Shown here: in pieces, positions 1 to 7,679 of the stretch
Position numbering within the stretch: position 1 is the first letter of the stretch
Layout: each line of letters begins with the position of its first letter
Assembly (NCBI GenBank): GCA_020859645.1
Contig: JAJBVU010000180.1
Span: 16,010 to 24,485 of the forward strand
Length of the DNA stretch: 8,476 nucleotides
Direction of reading: 5' to 3'
From: Eubacterium sp.
Lineage (GTDB): Bacteria > Bacillota > Clostridia > Lachnospirales > CAG-274
Program-made: the position numbers and the translations under genes
The notes under the pieces: generated by a model
What the model was told of the DNA's origin: nothing
The model's input: only the letters and a program-made list of their open reading frames with translations
Database searches by the model: none

Positions 1-9
1 ATTTTATTG

Positions 10-15
10 TATAAT
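10..15 (+). promoter_or_regulatory. -10 box for the Rpn-family gene
   Basis: A perfect TATAAT lies 30 bases before the ATG of the Rpn-family gene. Transcription would start near position 22, leaving a short leader of about 24 bases that still contains the ribosome binding site GAGGTG (30-35). The matching -35 box would lie before the window start and cannot be checked. Confidence 0.45.
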
Positions 16-45
16 AATATTGTAAAAGTGAGGTGACTGCGAAAT

Positions 46-909
46 ATGGAACAAAAAGAAGCTATCGGTTACGGAGCTAAAAGAAACATAAAGGATACTG
101 TTTTTACAAGGCTGTTTCGTGAAAAGAAATATCTCTTGCAGCTATATCAGTCTCTCCACCCGGAGGATACAGACACTACAGAAAAAGATTTGAAAACAAT
201 AACCCGTGAGCCTATTTTCCTAAAGGATATAACAAACGATTTGGGCTTTTCCGTAAAAGATAAGCTGTTTATTCTTGTGGAAGCACAGTCAACCGCTTCT
301 GTGAATATAATCGTGAGAAGCTTTATGTATCTTGCTCACACCTATCAGGAGCATTTTAAGGAAACCGAACAAAACCTGTACGGAACTAAACCGGTTATAA
401 TTCCCAAGCCGGAGTTATATGTCATTTTCAGCTGTGATACAAGCATAGATAAAGATGTCCTTACACTGTCGGAAGAGTTTTTCGGCGGTGAAAAAACTGC
501 CATAGAGGTAAGAGTAAAAGTAATAACCGAGAAAAACAGCAAGGGTATTATTGAGCAGTACATTTTGTTTACAAAGGTTCTCGATAAACAGGTTAAAATG
601 TACGGATATACAAGAAAAGCAGTTGAGGAAACCTTGAGGATTTGCGAAAGCTATGATATTCTGAAAGAATTTCTCAAAGAGCATGAAAAGGAGGTTGCGA
701 ATATTATGATTAGTTTATACAGTCAAGAAGAAATTCGTGAAATGTTTATACATGACATAAAAAAAGAAAGCAGGGAGGAAGTTGTAATAGAAATGCTCAA
801 AGAAAATGAGGATCTTTCAAAAATCAGTAAGTATACTCATTTATCTTTGGAAAAAATTAATGAAATTAAGGCTCGTTTAACAAACAACCTTCAATTAGCA
901 GGTGAATAA
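46..909 (+). CDS. Rpn family recombination-promoting nuclease / putative transposase (PD-(D/E)XK)
   Basis: Complete 287-residue protein, near the usual ~300 of this family. The N-terminal block (KDTVFTRLF, residues 17-24, then LLQLYQSLHPED, 30-41) and the core NDLGFSV (64-70) followed by ILVEAQST (76-83) are typical of the Firmicutes branch of the Rpn/PDDEXK_2 family. D65 and E79-x-Q81 are the likely metal-binding positions of the restriction-endonuclease-like fold. RSFMYLAHTYQEHF (91-104) is the helix that normally follows. The C-terminal third (about 225-280) is charged and helical and ends in a helix-turn-helix-like tail (LSKISKYTHLSLEKINEI), also usual for the family. E. coli RpnA-type members are known DNA endonucleases that raise RecA-independent recombination; the role of this one is inferred. 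The start is set by GAGGTG at 30-35, ten bases before ATG. No inverted repeats or target-site duplications were seen, so it looks like a solitary gene rather than an insertion sequence. Confidence 0.9.
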   Translation: MEQKEAIGYGAKRNIKDTVFTRLFREKKYLLQLYQSLHPEDTDTTEKDLKTITREPIFLKDITNDLGFSVKDKLFILVEAQSTASVNIIVRSFMYLAHTYQEHFKETEQNLYGTKPVIIPKPELYVIFSCDTSIDKDVLTLSEEFFGGEKTAIEVRVKVITEKNSKGIIEQYILFTKVLDKQVKMYGYTRKAVEETLRICESYDILKEFLKEHEKEVANIMISLYSQEEIREMFIHDIKKESREEVVIEMLKENEDLSKISKYTHLSLEKINEIKARLTNNLQLAGE

Positions 910-962
910 TTGTCCCAAGGAAAAAATAACCTTAAATCAGACAATGAACAACTGCCTGTCAT

Positions 963-993
963 AGGTGCAGTAACTCAACCGCTGCACCTTTTT
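963..993 (+). terminator. Intrinsic terminator after the Rpn-family gene
   Basis: AGGTGCAG (963-970) pairs perfectly with CTGCACCT (982-989) around an 11-base loop, and the second arm runs into TTTTT (989-993). It lies 54 bases after the Rpn stop codon. It separates that gene from the polysaccharide operon, so the operon should need its own promoter after position 993. Confidence 0.85.
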
Positions 994-1053
994 CACAGTA
1001 CTGAATATATTCACAGTTCTTGAAGAGGAACTTTAAAAACTACTGAATACATT
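992..1053 (+). repeat. Short direct repeats in the operon leader
   Basis: TTCACAGT occurs at 992-999 and 1010-1017, 18 bases apart. ACTGAATATATT (1000-1011) recurs with one change as ACTGAATACATT (1042-1053). Two small palindromes, CAGTACTG (996-1003) and GAATATATTC (1003-1012), lie in the same stretch. All fall between the upstream terminator and the first operon gene, where operator sites would be expected. No regulator can be named. A TATAAT at 1053-1058 has no acceptable -35 and would start RNA at or after the ribosome binding site, so it is not called as a promoter. Confidence 0.35.
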
Positions 1054-1058
1054 ATAAT

Positions 1059-1063
1059 AGGAG
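1059..1063 (+). promoter_or_regulatory. Ribosome binding site that fixes a TTG start
   Basis: AGGAG ends ten bases before the TTG at 1074. No in-frame ATG or GTG lies nearby upstream or in the first hydrophilic residues, so this site supports initiation of the ligase-like gene at TTG. Confidence 0.7.
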
Positions 1064-1073
1064 CTTATACATT

Positions 1074-2915
1074 TTGGACGAAAAAAACAAAAATAAAAAA
1101 AATAACATAAACCTTACAAACGCAGCGGTTTCAGCCCTGTTTGCCTTTATAATTGCGGTTGTTCCCCTGATTGTAAGACTTGCCGCTGTTAAAATATCCT
1201 CATACGAACAGGGAACAATAAGAAGCAGCACAGTCAGCAACGATGTTTTCATCTACGTAAAAAGCTGCGCAATAATTTTGGCTGTTGTTATAATGCTTAT
1301 TATAATTGCCCTTGACTTTTTAACAAACCTTGAGGGAAAAAAGCTTCACTTAAAAAACCCCGTCTTCATATGCCTTTCCGACTATATGGGCTTAGGGCTG
1401 CTTTCTGCGCTCTTTTCATCTTATAAGTATGTGGCGGTTCACGGCGTAACTGAAAGATATGAGGGTATTATAATGCTTTTGTGCTACTTTGCCCTTTTTG
1501 CCGTTGCTCTTCACTATGTGAAAAACCCAAAAAGGCTTAAATTTATTTTGGGCTGCTTTATGGTGTCAACTTTGTTGTTGGGGCTTATAGGCGCAGGTCA
1601 GTTTTTCGGCTTCGATATTTTCAAAACCGACCTTATGGCACGCCTTGTTTACGGCAGCAAATATGTTGAGGGCTATAAGCTTACGGTAAAATATCAGACG
1701 ATTTATTCAACACTTTATAACCCCAACTGTGTAGGCAGTGCCTTTGCTCTGCTTTTACCTATATTTGCTGTTGCCGCAGTTTTTCTGCCTGTTAAAAGTC
1801 CGTTTAAATACTGCTCAATAGTCTTGGCTCTTTTAAGCCTTTTAAACGTAATCGGCAGCGGTTCAGCCGGTGCTGTATTGGGGCTTTCGGCTTCGGCTGT
1901 TGTTATGGTTATAACAGCTGTTGTTTTAGCCTTTAAGAAAAAAATATTTAAGGGTTTGGGCGGAGCAAAAATCGGAGCATTTGCAGCGGCTTTCGTAGTT
2001 ATATGCATATTGGGCGCAGGAGTTTTAAGCCTTGACAGCGGCTTCAGCTTAAACAAGGTAAAGGTTATTTTTGACACATTAAGCGGAAAAACCACACAGG
2101 ATAGCCCTTATTTTTGGAAAACCTATTATATAGACGGCGATGAAGGCGCAATTGTATCGGCAATAGGCGAAATAAGAGTGTCTAAGCCGGGAGACGAGCC
2201 TGTTCTTAAGCTTAACGGCGAAGAGCTGACCTATACAGACGTAACAGAAGATGGCGGAGTTATAACCTACAGCTATGATGTTTCACCTTTGCAAAGAACC
2301 TCCGTTATATTCTCAAACGATATAATTTATTTTGAAGCCTATGACGGGCTTACTCAATATGACTTTATGTTCAGACAGACCGACAGCGGTTTAACCGCAG
2401 TGGTAAGAAACGGAGACAGCTACGACATTAACACAGAGGTTAAACATATAGGCTTTGAGGGGCTGGAATATTTAGGTTCAAGCAGAGGTTATATTTGGTC
2501 GAGAACCCTTCCCCTTCTGCTGAATGTAAAAACATTCCTTTTGGGAGCCGGAGCAGACTGCTTTGTTTTGGAGTTTCCTCAGACAGACCTTGCAGGCAAG
2601 TGTGAATTTTTGGGCAACCCCTACACAATCGTTGACAAGCCCCACAATATGTATTTGCAGATTGCCGTAAACACAGGTGTGTTTTCTCTTATTGCCTTCA
2701 TTGCTGCAATGGTTATATATTTTATAATGACGGTTAAAAAGCTTATTAATACCAAAGGGGTAATAAACGTAATAAGGTTCGGGCTTATGTGGGGAATTTT
2801 GGCTTATCTTGCCACACAGTTTACCACAGACAGCAGTGTCAGCGTTGCGCCATTTTTCTGGATATTATTAGGCGTAGGCTGCGCCCTTAACAAAATAGAT
2901 TTTTCGGAGGAATAA
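1074..2915 (+). CDS. O-antigen ligase / polymerase-like membrane protein (WaaL/Wzy_C type) with large soluble insert
   Basis: Polytopic membrane protein of 613 residues with about ten or eleven hydrophobic segments (roughly 14-37, 62-82, 98-118, 128-148, 157-178, 216-238, 247-287, 300-320, 533-555, 565-606). Family marks are ERYEGI (127-132), NPN (216-218), GSGSAGAVLGL (261-271) and, near the C-terminus, KPHNMYLQIAVNTG (522-535) with the expected catalytic-type His524; R471 or R477 in SSRGYIWSRTLPLL is the likely partner arginine. Such proteins act at the outer membrane face, ligating or polymerising undecaprenyl-diphosphate-linked glycans; which of the two cannot be told from sequence. Between residues about 322 and 470 lies a hydrophilic, beta-strand-like stretch, much larger than the usual loop. 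It starts with TTG and is the first gene of the operon; the ribosome binding site of the next gene (GGAGG, 2906-2910) lies inside its 3' end. Confidence 0.85.
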   Translation: MDEKNKNKKNNINLTNAAVSALFAFIIAVVPLIVRLAAVKISSYEQGTIRSSTVSNDVFIYVKSCAIILAVVIMLIIIALDFLTNLEGKKLHLKNPVFICLSDYMGLGLLSALFSSYKYVAVHGVTERYEGIIMLLCYFALFAVALHYVKNPKRLKFILGCFMVSTLLLGLIGAGQFFGFDIFKTDLMARLVYGSKYVEGYKLTVKYQTIYSTLYNPNCVGSAFALLLPIFAVAAVFLPVKSPFKYCSIVLALLSLLNVIGSGSAGAVLGLSASAVVMVITAVVLAFKKKIFKGLGGAKIGAFAAAFVVICILGAGVLSLDSGFSLNKVKVIFDTLSGKTTQDSPYFWKTYYIDGDEGAIVSAIGEIRVSKPGDEPVLKLNGEELTYTDVTEDGGVITYSYDVSPLQRTSVIFSNDIIYFEAYDGLTQYDFMFRQTDSGLTAVVRNGDSYDINTEVKHIGFEGLEYLGSSRGYIWSRTLPLLLNVKTFLLGAGADCFVLEFPQTDLAGKCEFLGNPYTIVDKPHNMYLQIAVNTGVFSLIAFIAAMVIYFIMTVKKLINTKGVINVIRFGLMWGILAYLATQFTTDSSVSVAPFFWILLGVGCALNKIDFSEE

Positions 2916-2918
2916 GCT

Positions 2919-4853
2919 ATGGAGTCCGAAGGATTATCAAAGCTTGAAAAGCTTAAAACAGTGGGGCTTTATATCGCCCTTGACATTATTTTCATAAATT
3001 TGTCTCTCTTAAGTGCCTTGGGGCTGTGGTACGGCGGAACTATCCCCGGAGGGGGCTATATTACCTTTAATGCCTCCGTCTGGCAGTGGTATCTTTTCGC
3101 CCTTCCCTTTGTGAGCCTTTTTACGCCCCTTTGCTATGCCCTTTTCGGCTTTTATTCAAAAATTTGGAAGTACGCCGACATTGAAGAGCTTATTAAAATC
3201 TTCATTTCACAGGTGGTTATTTTTGTAGGTCTGTTTTTATTCGACAGGTTCTTTATTGTACCCGTGGGGCTTATTGACTTGCCTAAAAGAATGCTGGCTC
3301 TTGCCTTTGTTTTTAATATGATTTTGTTTGTTTTTTCAAGGTCGGGCTACCGTTTTTTTAAGAGGATGTATATTCACATCGAAAACAGGCTCTTTAAAAA
3401 GGCAGGCACAAAAAGAGTTATGATAATAGGCGCAGGCTACGGGGGCTATAACGTTGTCAGAAGCATAATGAAGTATGCAAAGGGCTATGAAAACATAATT
3501 GCGGTGCTTATTGTTGATGACGATATATCAAAAAGCAACACAACCATTCACGGAGTTCGTGTAACCTACAATATAGACAACGTGCCGAGACTTGCGGAAG
3601 AATATGAAATAGATGAAATAATTATTGCCATACCCTCCGCCGACAACACTGAGCTCAGGCGAATTATGGATAACTGCACAAAGACAAACTGTACCCTTAA
3701 AATGATTCCCCCTATAAGCGATGTGCCCGAAAACGGCAGCTTTCAGAGGGTTTTACAGGACGTTAAAATAACAGATCTTCTTTTCAGAGACGAGGTTGAA
3801 ATAAACGTAGCAGACGTCAGCGGCTATCTTAAGGGAAAAACCGTTTTGGTCACCGGGGGCGGCGGTTCGATTGGCTCTGAGCTTTGCAGGCAGATTTCGA
3901 AATTCTCGCCCAAAAAGCTTATAATTTTCGATATTTACGAAAACAATGCCTATGAGCTTATGAATGAGCTTAAAAACAAATATGAAGCTATGGAAATTGA
4001 GGTTATTATAGGCTCTGTCTGCGACGAGGCTATGGTGGACAGGCTCTTTGAGAGATATAAGCCCAATGTTGTTTTCCATGCGGCGGCTCACAAGCACGTT
4101 CCCCTAATGCAGACAGTGCCTAAGGAAGCGGTTAAAAACAATGTTTTCGGAACCCTTAATATAGTAAACGCCGCAGACAAATTCGGGGCGGAGCGTTTTG
4201 TTCTTCTCTCTACAGACAAGGCAGTAAACCCCACCAACGTAATGGGCGCCACAAAGCGTATAACCGAAATGATTATTCAGTCGGCGGCTGAAAAAAGCTC
4301 CACTAAGTTTATGGCTGTCCGTTTCGGAAACGTCTTAGGCTCCAACGGCTCGGTTATTCCCCTTTTCAAAAAGCAAATCGAAGAGGGAGGTCCCGTCAGA
4401 GTAACCCACAAGGACATAACAAGGTTTTTTATGACTATTCCCGAAGCAAGCCGCCTTGTTTTGCAGGCAGGGGGTATGGGCAGAAGCGGCAGAATTTTCG
4501 TTCTTAATATGGGCGAGCCTGTTAAAATAAACGATCTTGCCTTAAATCTTATAAAGCTTTCGGGCTTAAAGCCCTTTGAGGACATCGACATAGTTTATAC
4601 AGGGCTGAGACCCGGCGAAAAGCTTTACGAAGAGCTTATTATGGACGAAGAAAAGGACAGTATGCAGGCAACCTATCACAAAAAGATATTTATTGCAAAG
4701 CCCATTAAATTAAATGACAAAAGCTTTGAGGAAGGGCTTGAAAGACTTAAAAACTCCTGTTATAATGACAGCGACACAATTGCTTTAATTAAGAAGCTTG
4801 TACCCAATTTCGACAACAGAAACAACGGAGAAAACACAGAGGTTCTGTATTAA
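2919..4853 (+). CDS. Membrane-anchored NDP-sugar 4,6-dehydratase (FlaA1/WbpM/PglF/CapD family)
   Basis: Full-length large-form enzyme of 644 residues. The N-terminus carries four membrane helices (about 14-38, 56-78, 92-115, 124-141). A first Rossmann-like domain follows (VMIIGAGYGGYNVV, 167-180), then the catalytic SDR domain with GGGGSIGSE (313-321), HAAAHKHVPLM (388-398), STDKAVNPTN (431-440) and MGATK (442-446). As in WbpM and PglF, the tyrosine of the usual YxxxK is methionine (M442xxxK446) and S431-T432-D433-K434 supplies the catalytic acid/base region. Known relatives convert UDP-GlcNAc to UDP-2-acetamido-2,6-dideoxy-4-keto-hexose at the inner membrane face. The start follows GGAGG by eight bases, three bases after the previous stop, so translation is probably coupled. 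No PglE-like aminotransferase is in this window, so whether the product is aminated, reduced or used otherwise is open. Confidence 0.93.
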   Translation: MESEGLSKLEKLKTVGLYIALDIIFINLSLLSALGLWYGGTIPGGGYITFNASVWQWYLFALPFVSLFTPLCYALFGFYSKIWKYADIEELIKIFISQVVIFVGLFLFDRFFIVPVGLIDLPKRMLALAFVFNMILFVFSRSGYRFFKRMYIHIENRLFKKAGTKRVMIIGAGYGGYNVVRSIMKYAKGYENIIAVLIVDDDISKSNTTIHGVRVTYNIDNVPRLAEEYEIDEIIIAIPSADNTELRRIMDNCTKTNCTLKMIPPISDVPENGSFQRVLQDVKITDLLFRDEVEINVADVSGYLKGKTVLVTGGGGSIGSELCRQISKFSPKKLIIFDIYENNAYELMNELKNKYEAMEIEVIIGSVCDEAMVDRLFERYKPNVVFHAAAHKHVPLMQTVPKEAVKNNVFGTLNIVNAADKFGAERFVLLSTDKAVNPTNVMGATKRITEMIIQSAAEKSSTKFMAVRFGNVLGSNGSVIPLFKKQIEEGGPVRVTHKDITRFFMTIPEASRLVLQAGGMGRSGRIFVLNMGEPVKINDLALNLIKLSGLKPFEDIDIVYTGLRPGEKLYEELIMDEEKDSMQATYHKKIFIAKPIKLNDKSFEEGLERLKNSCYNDSDTIALIKKLVPNFDNRNNGENTEVLY

Positions 4854-4857
4854 TATT

Positions 4858-5796
4858 ATGGAAGAAAAATTATGTGAAAAAAGACAGCTGGGAAGCAGTG
4901 ATATTTACCTTTCCCCCTTAGGCTTCGGCTGTGCCGGCGCATGGGGAAAAAGCCTTTTCGGAAAGCCTATGATAAGCTATGATGAGGCGAAGGCTCTGAT
5001 TTTGCGAAGCCTTGATTTGGGCATAACCTATTTTGACACAGGACACAACTACGGCTTTGCAGAGGAACGTCTGGGACAAATTTTAGCCGAAACAGGCATT
5101 AACCGCAAGGATATTATTCTTTCCACAAAATTCGGCGAAAGAGCCTATAACTCTGACTGGCTTAAGGACTTCAGTGTAAAATGGATGAGAGAAAGCTTTG
5201 AATTAAGCCTTAAACGCTTAAAAACAGACTACATCGATTTGTTTATGTGCCACGGAGGTGATGTCTCCGACTTAAAGCCTCAGCTTCTTGAAGCCCTTTA
5301 CGGTCTTAAGAAAAAGGGCGTTGTCCGTGCCGTAGGCATAAACACATTCAGCGATGACGTTATAAGCTATGTCAAGGATATAAAGTGCTTTGACTTTGTA
5401 ATGCTTGACTACAACATAATGCGTCAGGACAGAGAGCCGGTTATAAAGGAGCTTTACGACAGCAAAATCGGTGTTATTGCCGGTGCTGCTTTGGGTCAGG
5501 CTCTTTACAGCAAAAGCTTTTTTAAGGTGCGTCACCGTAAGGATTTATGGTATATTGCCCGGTGTTATACCCGTTTTAAGGAGCAGTTTAAAAAAAGCGG
5601 AGACTACCGCTTTATAAACGGTCATAATGATTTTTCGGCGGCTCAGGCGGCTCTGAGCTTCACCCTTCAAAACAAATATGTAAGCTCAGCCCTTTTCGGA
5701 ACCACCTCTCTTGAGCATTTGGAGGAAAACGTTAAGGCGCTTGATATAGAAATTCCGAAGGAAATTATTACAAAAATAAAAAGACAAGGAGAATAA
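4858..5796 (+). CDS. Aldo/keto reductase
   Basis: Cytoplasmic NAD(P)H-dependent oxidoreductase of 312 residues with a TIM-barrel pattern. The AKR catalytic tetrad is intact: D60 and Y65 in YFDTGHNYG, K91 in STKFGE, and H132 in MCHGG. The C-terminal cofactor region ALFGTTSLEHLEENV is also present. I chose ATG 4858, four bases after the dehydratase stop. An in-frame TTG at 4798 would add 20 residues that overlap the dehydratase and look unlike the AKR N-terminus, whereas LGSSDIYLSPLGFGCAGAWG matches it well. The ribosome binding site (AGAGG, 4838-4842) is rather far at 15 bases, so expression may rely on coupling. Position inside the operon suggests it reduces a sugar or sugar-nucleotide carbonyl, perhaps the 4-keto product of the preceding enzyme; this is inference, and AKR substrates cannot be read from sequence. 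Confidence 0.9.
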   Translation: MEEKLCEKRQLGSSDIYLSPLGFGCAGAWGKSLFGKPMISYDEAKALILRSLDLGITYFDTGHNYGFAEERLGQILAETGINRKDIILSTKFGERAYNSDWLKDFSVKWMRESFELSLKRLKTDYIDLFMCHGGDVSDLKPQLLEALYGLKKKGVVRAVGINTFSDDVISYVKDIKCFDFVMLDYNIMRQDREPVIKELYDSKIGVIAGAALGQALYSKSFFKVRHRKDLWYIARCYTRFKEQFKKSGDYRFINGHNDFSAAQAALSFTLQNKYVSSALFGTTSLEHLEENVKALDIEIPKEIITKIKRQGE

Positions 5797-5800
5797 AATT

Positions 5801-7042
5801 ATGAACAAAAAATATAATATTGCAGTTGCCGGAACAGGCTATGTAGGGCTTTCAATAGCCGTTCTGCTTTCGCAAAAAAACAGCGTTAAGGCTGTTGACA
5901 TTGTCCCTGAAAAGGTAGATTTAATAAACAAAGGCATATCCCCTATTCAGGATGAATATATTGAAAAGTATCTTGAGGAAAAGGATCTTGACCTTGAGGC
6001 AACTCTTGACGGCGAAAAGGCTTATTCCGAAGCGGATTTCGTTGTAATTGCCGCTCCTACAAACTATGACAGCAGAAGAAACTTTTTCGACACATCGGCA
6101 GTTGAACAGGTTGTTGACCTTGTTACAAGAGTAAACCCAAACGCCGTTATGGTTATAAAATCCACCGTTCCTGTAGGCTATACCGAAAGCCTAAGAGAAA
6201 AAACAGGGAACAAAAATATTCTCTTTTCCCCTGAATTTTTAAGAGAAAGCAAGGCTCTTTATGACAATCTCTATCCATCAAGAATTATCGTAGGTACGGA
6301 TTTGGAGAATGAAGCCCTTTATAATTCCGCAAAAACCTTTGCGGAGCTTTTGAAGGAAGGCTCTCTTAAGGAAAACCCGGATGTTTTATTTATGGGCTTT
6401 ACTGAAGCGGAAGCCGTTAAGCTTTTCGCCAACACCTATTTGGCTCTTCGTGTAAGCTTCTTCAACGAGCTTGACACCTACGCCGAAATGAAGGGTCTTG
6501 ACACAAAGCAGATTATAGACGGCGTTTGCCTTGACCCCAGAATAGGCTCTCACTATAACAACCCATCATTCGGCTACGGCGGCTACTGTCTGCCGAAGGA
6601 CACAAAACAGCTTTTGGCTAACTACCGTGATGTGCCCGAAAACCTTATTGAAGCAATTGTTGAAAGCAACCGCACCCGAAAGGATTTCATAGCGGAAAGA
6701 GTTCTTTCCATGGCAGGCTATTTTAAGGGAACTGTCAGAGACGACGCCCAAATTAAGGACTGTGTTGTGGGGGTTTACCGCCTGACTATGAAGAAAAATT
6801 CCGATAATTTCCGTCAAAGCTCCATTCAGGGGGTTATGAAGAGAATTAAGGCTAAGGGGGTCGCCGTTGTTGTTTATGAGCCGACATTAGAGGACGGAAC
6901 AACCTTCTACGGCAGCCGTGTGGTAAACGATATTGAAAAATTCAAGCAGATGTGCGGAGCGATTATTGCAAACAGATATGACAGCTGTCTTGACGATGTT
7001 AAGGTCAAGGTTTATACCAGAGATATTTTCAAAAGAGATTAA
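5801..7042 (+). CDS. ugd: UDP-glucose 6-dehydrogenase
   Basis: Cytoplasmic enzyme of 413 residues that oxidises UDP-glucose to UDP-glucuronate with two NAD+. Visible marks are the N-terminal NAD-binding GTGYVGLS (11-18), STVPVGYTE (121-129), SPEFLRESKALYDNL (143-157), the central dimerisation helix with K207 and N211 (AVKLFANTYLALR), and the active-site segment NPSFGYGGYCLPKDTKQL with catalytic Cys263. SDNFRQSSIQGVMKRIKAKG in the C-terminal domain and the final VYTRDIF closely resemble the E. coli Ugd branch as I remember it, rather than UDP-ManNAc dehydrogenases. The protein is about 25 residues longer than E. coli Ugd; part of the difference is a short extension around residues 303-320 before VVGVYRLTMKK. 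AAGGAG (5786-5791) overlaps the end of the AKR gene and sets ATG 5801. It supplies glucuronate for the glycan, implying an acidic polymer. Confidence 0.95.
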   Translation: MNKKYNIAVAGTGYVGLSIAVLLSQKNSVKAVDIVPEKVDLINKGISPIQDEYIEKYLEEKDLDLEATLDGEKAYSEADFVVIAAPTNYDSRRNFFDTSAVEQVVDLVTRVNPNAVMVIKSTVPVGYTESLREKTGNKNILFSPEFLRESKALYDNLYPSRIIVGTDLENEALYNSAKTFAELLKEGSLKENPDVLFMGFTEAEAVKLFANTYLALRVSFFNELDTYAEMKGLDTKQIIDGVCLDPRIGSHYNNPSFGYGGYCLPKDTKQLLANYRDVPENLIEAIVESNRTRKDFIAERVLSMAGYFKGTVRDDAQIKDCVVGVYRLTMKKNSDNFRQSSIQGVMKRIKAKGVAVVVYEPTLEDGTTFYGSRVVNDIEKFKQMCGAIIANRYDSCLDDVKVKVYTRDIFKRD

Positions 7043-7055
7043 TCAGCAATTCCTA

Positions 7056-7060
7056 AAAGG
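7056..7060 (+). promoter_or_regulatory. Ribosome binding site that decides the sugar transferase start
   Basis: AAAGG followed by TGG lies eight bases before ATG 7069. A GTG at 7060 is in frame but overlaps this site and has no good site of its own, so the ATG is preferred. Confidence 0.6.
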
Positions 7061-7068
7061 TGGTCGTT

Positions 7069-7668
7069 ATGTATAAGCATTTTAAAAGAGGCTTTGACTT
7101 AATACTTTCCCTCATAGGCACAGGGGTTTTGCTTGTGCCTATGGGGATAATTGCGGCGGTTATAAAAGCCGAGTCAAAGGGGTCTGTGCTTTTTATGCAG
7201 GACAGAGTGGGAAAAGACAAAAAGCTTTTCAAAATATACAAATTCAGAACAATGTATACAGACGCACCGAAGGACGTGCCTACCCATATGCTTAACAACC
7301 CTGATGCCTTTATTACAAAAAGCGGCAGATTTTTGAGGAAAACAAGCCTTGACGAGCTTCCTCAGCTTTTCAACATAATTAAGGGGGAAATGAGCATTGT
7401 AGGCCCTCGCCCCGCCCTTTATAACCAATATGACCTTATAGCCGAGCGTGACAAATACGGTGCAAACAGCATTACCCCGGGGCTTACGGGACTTGCCCAA
7501 ATTATGGGCAGAGACGAGCTGCCCATAGACGTTAAGGCAGCCTATGACGGGGAATACGTCAAAAAAATGGGTTTTCTAACCGACCTTAAAATAATAGTCA
7601 AAACCGCCATATCTGTCATTAAAGAGGACGGCGTCAAAGAAGGCGTTCAAAAAGAAAATCAGCCTTAA
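7069..7668 (+). CDS. Undecaprenyl-phosphate sugar-1-phosphate transferase (PglC-like small sugar transferase)
   Basis: A 199-residue monotopic phosphoglycosyl transferase of the minimal PglC size, lacking the extra N-terminal domains of WbaP-type enzymes. KRGFDLILSLIG begins the re-entrant membrane helix (about 6-33). It is followed by FRTM (59-62), RKTSLDELPQLFNIIKGEMS with the catalytic D95-E96 dyad, VGPRP (111-115) and PGLTGLAQIMGR (137-148). Known members transfer a sugar-1-phosphate from a UDP-sugar to undecaprenyl phosphate at the cytoplasmic face, through a covalent aspartyl intermediate, and so start glycan assembly. With the PglF-like dehydratase in the same operon the donor could be a modified HexNAc, but the sequence does not prove this. 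It is the last gene before the operon terminator, 26 bases after ugd. An alternative GTG start at 7060 would add three residues. Confidence 0.93.
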   Translation: MYKHFKRGFDLILSLIGTGVLLVPMGIIAAVIKAESKGSVLFMQDRVGKDKKLFKIYKFRTMYTDAPKDVPTHMLNNPDAFITKSGRFLRKTSLDELPQLFNIIKGEMSIVGPRPALYNQYDLIAERDKYGANSITPGLTGLAQIMGRDELPIDVKAAYDGEYVKKMGFLTDLKIIVKTAISVIKEDGVKEGVQKENQP

Positions 7669-7679
7669 AAAATTCATCA

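Noticed and set aside
1053..1058. TATAAT directly upstream of the ligase-like gene as its -10 box
   Set aside because: RNA would start at or after the ribosome binding site (1059-1063), and no acceptable -35 lies 15-19 bases upstream.
1715..2095. Long minus-strand open frame opposite the ligase-like gene
   Set aside because: It is antisense to a clear membrane protein, has a biased composition caused by that gene's codons, and resembles no family.
4798..4857. Upstream TTG start for the aldo/keto reductase
   Set aside because: It would overlap the dehydratase gene by 56 bases and add 20 residues not resembling the family N-terminus; ATG 4858 gives the normal AKR beginning.
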